Below, piece by piece: positions 1 through 5,991 of a stretch of 8,940 nt of DNA. Source of the DNA: Bacillota bacterium (GTDB lineage: Bacteria; Bacillota; Clostridia; Peptostreptococcales; Anaerovoracaceae); assembly GCA_017537495.1 (NCBI GenBank), contig JAFYKS010000061.1, positions 1-8,940 of the forward strand. The letters are read 5' to 3'. How positions within the stretch are numbered: the first letter of the stretch is position 1; the number at the start of each line of letters is the position of its first letter. The position numbers and the translations under genes are program-made. The notes below the pieces were generated by a model that saw only the letters and a list, made by a program, of their open reading frames with translations, was not told the origin of the DNA and made no database searches.

Positions 1-21
1 CGGTTAAAGAATATATTACTT

Positions 22-30
22 ATTATAACA
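22..30 (-). promoter_or_regulatory. Probable extended -10 promoter for a gene beyond the left edge
   Basis: On the minus strand these bases read TGTTATAAT, a perfect -10 hexamer (22-27) with the TGn extension. They lie just past the U-tract of the terminator at 44-90, where a new leftward transcription unit would begin. No good -35 is visible: the expected position falls in the A/T run of the terminator tail. The same nine bases occur twice in the promoter at 2762-2784. The gene served would lie outside the window, so this cannot be confirmed here. Confidence 0.4.
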
Positions 31-43
31 ATGAGAGAATCCA

Positions 44-90
44 GAAAAAAACAAAATGGATGCCTCCGGTAAAATACCGGAAAGCATCCA
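44..90 (-). terminator. Intrinsic terminator after the MFS gene
   Basis: Reading leftward, the hairpin has outer arms TGGATGC (57-63) and GCATCCA (84-90), perfectly paired. After a small asymmetric bulge come inner arms CCGGTA (66-71) and TACCGG (75-80) around an AAA loop. It is followed at once by a U-tract of eleven Ts in twelve bases (45-56, one G). It lies about 80 bases downstream of the MFS stop codon and should end the M20-MFS transcript. This is the clearest terminator in the window. Confidence 0.9.
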
Positions 91-170
91 TGTGTGCTTA
101 AGCTAATTTTCAATGTGTCCAGGAAACTGGGTACATATCATCAAACGCTCCTTTTCTATGTCATTTCATA
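91..170. other. Short 3' untranslated stretch of the MFS gene
   Basis: These 80 bases separate the MFS stop codon from the terminator. I see no gene, RNA element or strong repeat here. A four-base-pair CCAG/CTGG hairpin with a GAAA loop lies near 119-130 but is too weak to call. Confidence 0.5.
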
Positions 171-1427
171 TTAAATCCGTTTCTGTTCCTTCCGGTACAT
201 ACGGTAACAGAACATAAGAATCAGGACAGCCACCAGACAAACTGATGCCGTTATCAGCCAGCCCTGTCCGTAGGTACATACAAGCAGAATGTAACCCATT
301 GTCAAAGGACCAAGACAGCGTCCGAAATCACTGGACAGGCTGTAAAGAGACTGATAGCTTGCACGGTACTGCGGTTTTGCACGGTCTGCGATGAAGACAC
401 CGGTTCCGGTATTTACCAGAACTTCCCCTGCAGTCCAGACTACGGTAAACACCAGAATCGTCCACAGATTCTGCTCATTTTTCAGGAAGCAGAAGCCGCC
501 CATACCAATCATGTAAGTGAAGGCTGCAATAGACACATTAATAATCTGACTGAATCTTTTGGTTACATTCAGCAGAAGCGGCGTCAGTACGATGCAGCAG
601 ACACCGTTGGTAAACCACATGTAGGAATTCCACTTGGCAGATGCTTCCAGTCCGAACATATTGGAAAGCTGCAGCGGCATCAGATAGGTAATCTGAGCAT
701 GTGCGTACTGCACTAATACGATCGCCAGCAGGAAGATTACCAGGACATGATCCTTTAAGAACTCTTTTATGAAGCTGCCTTTCTTTTCCTTCGTATAAAC
801 AGGAAGAGGTTCACTTGTCTGCATCAGGGCCTGAGCATGTTTAATATCCGCAATAGATGGCATATCTTTCAGGAAGAAAAGAATTACAAGACCTGACAGC
901 AGGAATGCGATGCCCTGACCCCAGAAAATCCAGCGTGTGTAGTTATAGAACAGCTGTCCAGCAATAACCTGCCCCATGGAGTAACCGATATTAATGCAGA
1001 GATACAGCAGGGAAAAACTTTCCTTTCGGTTAGACGGAACCGTTACATCGCTGATCATGGCAGCAAGAACCGGAATAAAACCACTGAAACAGAAACACTG
1101 AATCAGGATATTAATCAGGACCAGCTTGCGGAACACCACAAAGCCGCCAATCAGAAGATTCAGTACATTAACTGAAATAATAATCAGCAGAACCTTCTTT
1201 CTGTCGAAACGGTCAGCAAGACGTCCGCAGATAACTGCTCCGCATAAGCTGCTGAATGAACCAGCTACAGACATATACCCTGCAGCAATTTCAGACATGC
1301 CCAAAATACCAGTCATCAGAAGCGTAGTGAAGGAAAAAATAAATGCCCCCATTGCCGTAATAATTCTGGCACAGCAGATAATATAAACCTGCTTCGGCAG
1401 GCCTTTGTACTGTGATATCAGATGCAT
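171..1427 (-). CDS. MFS family transporter, probable drug or small-molecule permease
   Basis: A 418-residue major facilitator superfamily permease of normal length, predicted to have 12 membrane spans and a central cytoplasmic loop around residues 187-225. The diagnostic MFS motif A lies between spans 2 and 3: G68-R-L-A-D-R-F-D-R-K-K78. A second loop-type basic segment, IADRAKPQYRASYQS (346-360), lies in the C-terminal half where an equivalent motif is expected in drug-efflux-type members. The ATG is supported by an AGGGG sequence six bases upstream. The gene follows the M20 hydrolase by 80 bases, across a terminator-like hairpin, so it may be expressed at a reduced or regulated level from the same promoter. 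The pairing suggests transport of the hydrolase's substrate or product. That is inference: sequence alone does not give substrate or direction. Family assignment is sure, function is not. Confidence 0.9.
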   Translation of the reverse strand: MHLISQYKGLPKQVYIICCARIITAMGAFIFSFTTLLMTGILGMSEIAAGYMSVAGSFSSLCGAVICGRLADRFDRKKVLLIIISVNVLNLLIGGFVVFRKLVLINILIQCFCFSGFIPVLAAMISDVTVPSNRKESFSLLYLCINIGYSMGQVIAGQLFYNYTRWIFWGQGIAFLLSGLVILFFLKDMPSIADIKHAQALMQTSEPLPVYTKEKKGSFIKEFLKDHVLVIFLLAIVLVQYAHAQITYLMPLQLSNMFGLEASAKWNSYMWFTNGVCCIVLTPLLLNVTKRFSQIINVSIAAFTYMIGMGGFCFLKNEQNLWTILVFTVVWTAGEVLVNTGTGVFIADRAKPQYRASYQSLYSLSSDFGRCLGPLTMGYILLVCTYGQGWLITASVCLVAVLILMFCYRMYRKEQKRI

Positions 1428-1439
1428 TTCAAACCCCTA

Positions 1440-1480
1440 ATAAAACTGACAAAGGGAGCAGCCTCAGAAAGGCCGCTCCC
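1440..1480 (-). terminator. Terminator or attenuator hairpin between the M20 and MFS genes
   Basis: On the minus strand, GGGAGC (1475-1480) pairs with GCTCCC (1454-1459). After one mismatch, GGC/GCC (1471-1473 with 1461-1463) closes a seven-base loop. The following bases read TTTGTCAGTTTTAT, an interrupted U-tract. The hairpin begins 28 bases past the M20 stop codon and ends just before the MFS ribosome binding site. The poor U-tract suggests partial termination, so it may tune MFS expression rather than separate the genes fully. A TATAAT at 1507-1512 lies upstream of it, but without a convincing -35. Confidence 0.6.
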
Positions 1481-1507
1481 TGTTTCCCTATAATTAATGT
1501 TTTAGAA

Positions 1508-2695
1508 TTATAATCCCTTGATGGATTCTTCGAATTCTGCCTTCATTGCTGCAATCTTTTCTTCATCAGAGAAGATCTTAGCTATATGCAGAGCGATAAT
1601 CTTCGCACCGTCATTGATGGACTTGTGTCCTCTTTCAGTTCTCAGTGCTGCTTCGAAATCCTTAGTATGAATTGCGATACCCTTGTCTACAATCTGCAGA
1701 GTAGGATGGAAGGTTGGGCATACGAAGCTTACGTTACCGGCATCGGAGGAACCGAAGATTACATCCGGATCGCCGTTCAGTTCTACGCCAACTTCAGCAT
1801 AAACTTCTTCCATGGCATTGATACCAACGAAGTTGTTATTCATGTTGTCGTACATTGCAGCAGTCAGCTTCTTTTCCCATGTACATCCGGTCATCAGGCA
1901 TGCACCTTCTGCAATCTTATCCAGCTTTTCGTCCAGACCCAGGTGATACTTCTTATCCAGTGCACGTGTATAGAATTCAACACTTGCTTCTGCAGGAACT
2001 ACGTTTGGTGCCAGACCGCCGTTTCTGTAAACACCGTGGATTCTTACGTCCGGTGTTACATGCTGACGCAGAGAGTCGATACCATGGAACATGAGCTGTG
2101 CAGCATTCAGTGCATTGATGCCTTCCCATGGAGCTGTCGCACCGTGTGCAGGCTTACCGTGGAATGTGTATTCAAACTGATGCAGACCCAGCAGCTTGCA
2201 GTACAGCTGGTTCTTATCGAACAGGTGAATCATGATAGCTTCTTCGTATTCATCAAATACGCCGCTGTCAATCATACCGCACTTTGCACCGTCGTTTTCT
2301 TCATTTGGAGTACCGATTAAGTGAATGTCGCAGTCCAGTTCGTCCTGGATTTCCTTACATGCAACAGCTGCCAGTACGCTCATTGCACCGCTCAGGCTGT
2401 GACCGCATGCATGGCCAACACCTGGCAGAGCATCGTATTCTGCCATGATAGCAACCTTATGCTTATGGTTATTGCTGCCGAAAATACCGCGGAATGCAGT
2501 TTCAATTCCTGCATATGGATATTCCACTTCGAAACCGTGGCCTCTCAGGTATTCTACCAGCTTTGCAGATGTTTCATATTCAGATCCGGATACTTCAGGA
2601 TGATCAGACATCCAGTCACTCAGTACAACCGCTTCTGCATAACCTTCTTCAACAGCTTTTTCAATTTTTACTTTCAGTTCTTCATAAAGTCCCAT
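1508..2695 (-). CDS. M20 family amidohydrolase/peptidase (PM20D2/AbgB-like)
   Basis: A 395-residue zinc-dependent amide hydrolase of the peptidase M20 family, full length and with no signal peptide, so cytoplasmic. The hallmark AEYDALPGVGHACGH spans residues 85-99 and carries the C97/H99 metal-site region. E132/E133 in GTPNEEND is the catalytic base and ligand region. H157 and the dimerisation-domain GKPAHGA (H183) follow. GSSDAGNVSFVCP (315-327) and a C-terminal H343-T complete the fold. The EYDALPGVGHACGH signature is typical of the PM20D2/AbgB-like branch, which cleaves dipeptides with unusual amino acids or aminobenzoyl-glutamate, rather than of DapE or ArgE. The true substrate is unknown. 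The ATG is preceded by AGGAGA at seven bases. It appears to have its own promoter (2762-2790) and is followed by an MFS transporter that may handle the same compounds. Confidence 0.92.
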   Translation of the reverse strand: MGLYEELKVKIEKAVEEGYAEAVVLSDWMSDHPEVSGSEYETSAKLVEYLRGHGFEVEYPYAGIETAFRGIFGSNNHKHKVAIMAEYDALPGVGHACGHSLSGAMSVLAAVACKEIQDELDCDIHLIGTPNEENDGAKCGMIDSGVFDEYEEAIMIHLFDKNQLYCKLLGLHQFEYTFHGKPAHGATAPWEGINALNAAQLMFHGIDSLRQHVTPDVRIHGVYRNGGLAPNVVPAEASVEFYTRALDKKYHLGLDEKLDKIAEGACLMTGCTWEKKLTAAMYDNMNNNFVGINAMEEVYAEVGVELNGDPDVIFGSSDAGNVSFVCPTFHPTLQIVDKGIAIHTKDFEAALRTERGHKSINDGAKIIALHIAKIFSDEEKIAAMKAEFEESIKGL

Positions 2696-2761
2696 AGCTC
2701 AATCTCCTGTATTCATTAAAATTTAAAATTATCTCGCAGACGGGATAGTCATTTGTATGTA
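2696..2761 (-). promoter_or_regulatory. 5' leader of the M20 gene
   Basis: AT-rich leader between the predicted transcription start (near 2755) and the M20 start codon. It contains the AGGAGA ribosome binding site near 2703-2708. A weak seven-pair hairpin at 2730-2747 (TATCCCG against CGAGATA, one C-A mismatch, TCTG loop) is followed by AATTTTAAATTTT, so it resembles a poor terminator. It could end transcripts from the upstream fusion gene or mildly attenuate M20. I would not rely on it. Confidence 0.35.
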
Positions 2762-2790
2762 ATTATAACATAACAATTATAACATTTCAC
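2762..2790 (-). promoter_or_regulatory. Tandem extended -10 promoter for the M20-MFS unit
   Basis: On the minus strand TGTTATAAT occurs twice, at 2776-2784 and 2762-2770, fourteen bases apart. Each is a perfect TATAAT with the TGn extension. The downstream copy has GTGAAA (2785-2790, four of six matches to TTGACA) at the ideal 17-base spacing. The upstream copy has only a weak TTAATA at 18 bases. The stop codon of the preceding fusion gene (2777-2779) lies inside the upstream box. It gives the M20 gene a transcription start of its own about 60 bases upstream. Confidence 0.7.
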
Positions 2791-4786
2791 TATTACATTT
2801 ATTAAATTTTGTAATTTCCTGCCGGATTTCGCTCTCAGCATTGATTCGGTAAGCCTCATATGGCTGCTCCATATCCCTGCTGTCTTCCCAGTAACGTGCT
2901 TCGTGATCAGCCAGAATTTCATCAAAGGTTTTACCTTCCTCTATCCTATTTTTGATAAACTCCTGCTGTTCCCTGGCCAGACGGATGTATAAATCAAAAA
3001 ACTCATAGCGGAACCAGTCCGGCACCATGCCATAATGCTGCGAATAGAGGTGGTTTATATCCAGTGATTTCAGCCTGCCTGCCGTCTCGATTGTCTCATG
3101 AAAAGATTTCAACGCAGATACTTCGATGACTTCCGGACTGATCAGCACCCCGCAGCTTTCACTGCACAGCAGAATCTTTTCCGGCAAAATCATGTAACTC
3201 ATGCTGCAGTCCGTATGCCCGCGGGTTTCCAGTGCCTGAACGGCAGCAGTACATCCATTTTCTCCGGTTCCGAGACTGATTTCATCTCCGTCTCGCAGAA
3301 CACGGTCCACCCGAAGCTGGTTGACAATAATATTTATATCGTCCACTCCATACTTTACAGCGGCATTTTCACCCATTTTCTGAATAAGGCTGCGTGCCCC
3401 CTGGCTTCCAAAGACCTTTTTCGTCTTTTCACTGGCGCATACCACAGCATCAGGCCATTCCTGCAAAATGTACGGCAGTGCGCCCATATGATCGTAATGG
3501 CTGTGGGACAGGAAGATATAGTCGACAGTCCGTCCTGTTCCATCCAGATCTTTCTTTATATTCGTAATGGTTTTATCTGCAAAGCAGCACATTCCCACGT
3601 CATAAAGTGCCGTCTTTTCCGGTCCAAGAATCAACAGCACATCGCCTCCGTGTCCTCCTGTAACTTTAACCAGCGGATGCGGATAGTTATGGCGGTCATG
3701 ACCGCGGAATCCATTTCTCATGTCCTTCGAAGTCCAGATCATAAAGAAGTTTACAATCAGCATTCCGATTACAAGGAAACCAAGGAATCCGATAATCGGG
3801 AACAATATCCCAATCACATTTTTAAAGCCCATGAGCCCCATCAGGAACCCAAGAAATGCAAACAGGATAACCAGTTTCTTTTTATGAGGTCCTTCCTTAA
3901 TTTTCGTTGTGAATGCGTAATAATTGCTGGTAGCTGCAGAATAAATGGAACAGAATGTCACCAGCCCGTAAACGACTGTAAGAACCGGTGAAATTCTTCC
4001 TGCAAAGCCCAGCATCGGCATATCCAGTGCCTGAGTATAATACATGTCCTTCTGCATTGCCGCCAGAAGAACAAAGGACAGGAGCCCCAGGAAAATACCG
4101 CCAAGTCCTGCACCACCGATACCATGGCGGGCATTCTTCGCATTAACGGAAGATTTTGCTATGACCGCAATCATCCCCAGCATATTCACTGAGATATAAA
4201 GCAATGCTGCAATCACCCAGTTGGGAGCCAGCGAACTTGGCTCGATGTCCTGATGTAGTGAGGACGGTTCCAGCGGACATAAAACCACCATCAGGCTTAC
4301 AGCAACAACGGTGACAAACAGTACCGGCATGATATAGCGAAATACTTTTGATACACGTTCAAATTCTCCAAGCACGGTCAGAATTACCAGTACAGTTACC
4401 AGGATTCCTCCAAGTGCCCGCGGCAGTCCAAAGAGCTGATTCAGAAGTGCTCCGCCTGCAGCCGTCATGGATACAATGGCAGTATACAGAAGAACTGCCA
4501 TAAAATAACCGATGGCAGAAATGATTTTCGGATTTCCGCCCGGAACGACAACCCTGCCCATATCACTGCTTCTAAGTGTTCTGGCAATATACCCGGTCAT
4601 CATACCCAAAGTTACGAAGAGAACAGCAGCGAAGATGATTCCAATGCTTCCCTGCTTTCCGAAGACACCGAAAAACTGCCAGATTTCACGTCCTGAAGCA
4701 AACCCGGCTCCCATTACGGTGCCCACATATAATAATGCTACTGAAAAAAAGCCCAGCTGAGCGGGCTTTGATCCGTTTCTATTCAA
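2777..4786 (-). CDS. YkvI-like membrane permease fused to an MBL-fold hydrolase
   Basis: A 669-residue two-domain protein. Residues 12-350 form a YkvI-like permease of about ten membrane spans, with the family-typical GAGFASGREIWQFF at 26-39. That is roughly the whole length of stand-alone YkvI proteins, whose substrate is not known. Residues from about 370 form a metallo-beta-lactamase-fold hydrolase: H428-S-H430-Y-D432-H433, H524 in RGHTD, CSES (541-544) where an Asp ligand is usual, H584, then a helical tail. The hydrolase would sit on the membrane; on which side is not clear from sequence. Start: TTG at 4784-4786. Later ATG or GTG codons fall inside the first span, and GGGGG lies nine bases upstream. 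It overlaps the rarD stop by 8 bases, implying translational coupling. Reading is continuous across the junction, so the fusion is not a frameshift artefact in this sequence. Domain calls are firm; substrates are unknown. Confidence 0.88.
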   Translation of the reverse strand: MNRNGSKPAQLGFFSVALLYVGTVMGAGFASGREIWQFFGVFGKQGSIGIIFAAVLFVTLGMMTGYIARTLRSSDMGRVVVPGGNPKIISAIGYFMAVLLYTAIVSMTAAGGALLNQLFGLPRALGGILVTVLVILTVLGEFERVSKVFRYIMPVLFVTVVAVSLMVVLCPLEPSSLHQDIEPSSLAPNWVIAALLYISVNMLGMIAVIAKSSVNAKNARHGIGGAGLGGIFLGLLSFVLLAAMQKDMYYTQALDMPMLGFAGRISPVLTVVYGLVTFCSIYSAATSNYYAFTTKIKEGPHKKKLVILFAFLGFLMGLMGFKNVIGILFPIIGFLGFLVIGMLIVNFFMIWTSKDMRNGFRGHDRHNYPHPLVKVTGGHGGDVLLILGPEKTALYDVGMCCFADKTITNIKKDLDGTGRTVDYIFLSHSHYDHMGALPYILQEWPDAVVCASEKTKKVFGSQGARSLIQKMGENAAVKYGVDDINIIVNQLRVDRVLRDGDEISLGTGENGCTAAVQALETRGHTDCSMSYMILPEKILLCSESCGVLISPEVIEVSALKSFHETIETAGRLKSLDINHLYSQHYGMVPDWFRYEFFDLYIRLAREQQEFIKNRIEEGKTFDEILADHEARYWEDSRDMEQPYEAYRINAESEIRQEITKFNKCNSEML
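4744..4769 (-). terminator. Terminator-like hairpin inside the start of the YkvI-MBL gene
   Basis: On the minus strand AAAGCCC (4763-4769) pairs perfectly with GGGCTTT (4748-4754) across an eight-base loop. The run of seven Ts extends through 4744-4750. This is the form of an intrinsic terminator placed ten bases after the rarD stop codon, but it lies within codons 6-14 of the next gene. Ribosomes starting at the TTG 17 bases upstream would cover it. It could therefore terminate rarD transcripts only when the fusion gene is not translated. It may also be a chance product of the K-P-A-Q-L-G-F-F codons. Confidence 0.5.
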
Positions 4787-5690
4787 GAGGAGTGTCCCCC
4801 TTCCCTTCTTTTAAAAGCTTTACTTTGTGGAATTCTCCATAGCTGAAGAAGACCAGTCCCACCCAGATAATCGCAAAAGCAACCAGCTGAATGCTGTCAA
4901 ATGGTTCCTTAAACAGGTAAATACTGATAAACAGAGAAATGGTCGGGCTGATATATTCTGTCAGGCCAAGCGAAAACAGGTCAATCTTATTAGCTGCATT
5001 GGCAAAGAGCGTCAGAGGAAACGCTGTAAACAGGCCGCAGAACATAAGCAGCGCGTACTTTCCAAGGCCAGCAGACGCAAGTGCACCCACACCGTTCACT
5101 TCCATCCAGATACAGACCGCAAGCGCCATCGGCATAAGAAAAATGGTTTCAAAGAGAAGTGACATCAGCGGCGGCATAGGATAATTCTTCTTCATTGCAG
5201 CATAAAGAGCAAAGGTTACCCCCAGTCCAATGGCAACAGCTGGTATCTGTTGGAAATGCACGATAACAATTCCAACGCCGACAGATGCCAGTACAAGAGA
5301 AATAATCTTGAATTTGTCCAGCTTTTCTTTGAATAAAACTACGCCGAAGATGCAGACAATCAGAGGTTCTATGTAGTAACCAATGCAGGTCTGAATTACC
5401 ATGCCCGCATTCACCGCCCAGATATACATGGACCAGTTGGCTGTAATCAGAAGACCTGCAAAGAAATATCTCAGTTTAATTCCAGGCACTGCAAACTGCC
5501 GGCGGATTTCCGCCATACCATGAACCCTCAGTGCCATGATAAAGCAAACCACTGCTACCAGAAGAATTCTGTAAAAAATAATTACAAGAGAACTGATGGG
5601 CTGAAGCATCTGCCAGTAAATCGGCATAATCCCCCACCATACTGCACAGCCTAAGGCCGATGCCATACCCTGTCTGTATTGATTATTCAT
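4779..5690 (-). CDS. rarD: RarD-type EamA/DMT permease
   Basis: A 303-residue drug/metabolite transporter superfamily permease with about ten membrane spans in two EamA-type halves. The start MNNQYRQG resembles the RQG opening of Escherichia coli RarD. The characteristic span 3-4 region is present: NWSMYIWAVN (about 85-94) and GYYIEPL, where E. coli has GYFINPL. ETIFLMPMA and LTEYISPT in the second half match the same family. RarD is annotated from a link to chloramphenicol sensitivity, but its physiological substrate is not established. Upstream, a GAGGG six bases before the ATG serves as ribosome binding site. The 3' end overlaps the YkvI-MBL fusion by 8 bases. The two permeases may work on related compounds, which is only a guess from the overlap. 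Confidence 0.9.
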   Translation of the reverse strand: MNNQYRQGMASALGCAVWWGIMPIYWQMLQPISSLVIIFYRILLVAVVCFIMALRVHGMAEIRRQFAVPGIKLRYFFAGLLITANWSMYIWAVNAGMVIQTCIGYYIEPLIVCIFGVVLFKEKLDKFKIISLVLASVGVGIVIVHFQQIPAVAIGLGVTFALYAAMKKNYPMPPLMSLLFETIFLMPMALAVCIWMEVNGVGALASAGLGKYALLMFCGLFTAFPLTLFANAANKIDLFSLGLTEYISPTISLFISIYLFKEPFDSIQLVAFAIIWVGLVFFSYGEFHKVKLLKEGKGDTPLE

Positions 5691-5724
5691 CTCGTGCCCT
5701 CTCTTCCTTTGTAAATGTAAAGTA

Positions 5725-5745
5725 CGGACTCTTTAAAAGAGTCCG
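5725..5745 (-). terminator. Hairpin at the end of the cysteine-rich peptide gene
   Basis: CGGACTCTTT (5725-5734) and AAAGAGTCCG (5736-5745) are perfect inverted repeats about a single central base. As RNA this folds as about eight pairs with a five-base loop. It includes the last codons and the stop of the 66-residue peptide. The bases after it on the minus strand, TACTTTACATTT, are T-rich but not a true U-tract. It may be a weak terminator, or a processing or stability element that sets different levels for the peptide and rarD, since no promoter for rarD is visible between them. Confidence 0.45.
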
Positions 5746-5933
5746 CCGAAAAGTCCGCCCCGTCCGCTGCTTCCGCCGCTGAACAGACAATATACCACCA
5801 GAAGCAGAATCAGAAGTCCAATCAGATTTCCGCCATCTTCACCATCGCAGCTGTCCTGACAGCAGCACTTTTGATAGCACCTGTTCTGACAGTCCCGTTC
5901 ACAGCACTCCAGACACCTGGCCTCATCGCCCAT
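5733..5933 (-). CDS. Small cysteine-rich single-span membrane peptide, unknown function
   Basis: A 66-residue protein I do not recognise. The first 29 residues hold nine cysteines (7, 10, 11, 15, 19, 23, 24, 25, 29) at a largely i,i+4 spacing, mixed with Asp, Glu, Arg and Gln. An acidic linker DGEDGG follows, then one hydrophobic segment (about 37-51, with C49). It ends in a glycine-rich tail with a repeated GGLF (60-62 and 63-66). There is no signal peptide or CXXCH haem motif. The gene is well supported: GGAGGTGA, a full anti-Shine-Dalgarno match, lies at 5938-5945 directly before the ATG. It is in line with its neighbours, 58 bases after the 210-residue gene and 42 before rarD. A membrane-anchored metal-binding or thiol-redox role is possible but is inference. 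Orientation in the membrane is unclear. Confidence 0.8.
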   Translation of the reverse strand: MGDEARCLECCERDCQNRCYQKCCCQDSCDGEDGGNLIGLLILLLVVYCLFSGGSSGRGGLFGGLF

Positions 5934-5991
5934 AAAGTCACCTCCATATATGTTTACTTCATACTATGCAGGCGGCTTGGTGCGGGTTACT

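Noticed and set aside
116..133. Small GAAA-loop hairpin after the MFS gene
   Set aside because: It has only four firm base pairs on the transcribed strand and no U-tract. The strong terminator at 44-90 accounts for the gene end.
1586..2320. A 244-codon open frame on the plus strand opposite the M20 gene
   Set aside because: It is Cys/Val/Gln-rich with no motif, and sits opposite a conserved enzyme whose frame explains all the constraint.
3670..3740. A possible sequencing frameshift or lost stop joining two genes
   Set aside because: The frame continues cleanly through the linker (about residues 350-375). I see no ribosome binding site followed by a start codon for a separate MBL gene, though reads would settle it.
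3098..3991. A 297-codon open frame on the plus strand opposite the YkvI-MBL gene
   Set aside because: It is antisense to conserved MBL and permease motifs. The product has no domain, and its composition is typical of a reverse-complement frame.
4744..4786. The idea that the fusion gene really starts downstream of the hairpin, leaving a simple rarD terminator
   Set aside because: The next ATG or GTG codons fall inside the first membrane span and its family-typical GAGFASG motif, so a downstream start would remove a needed span.
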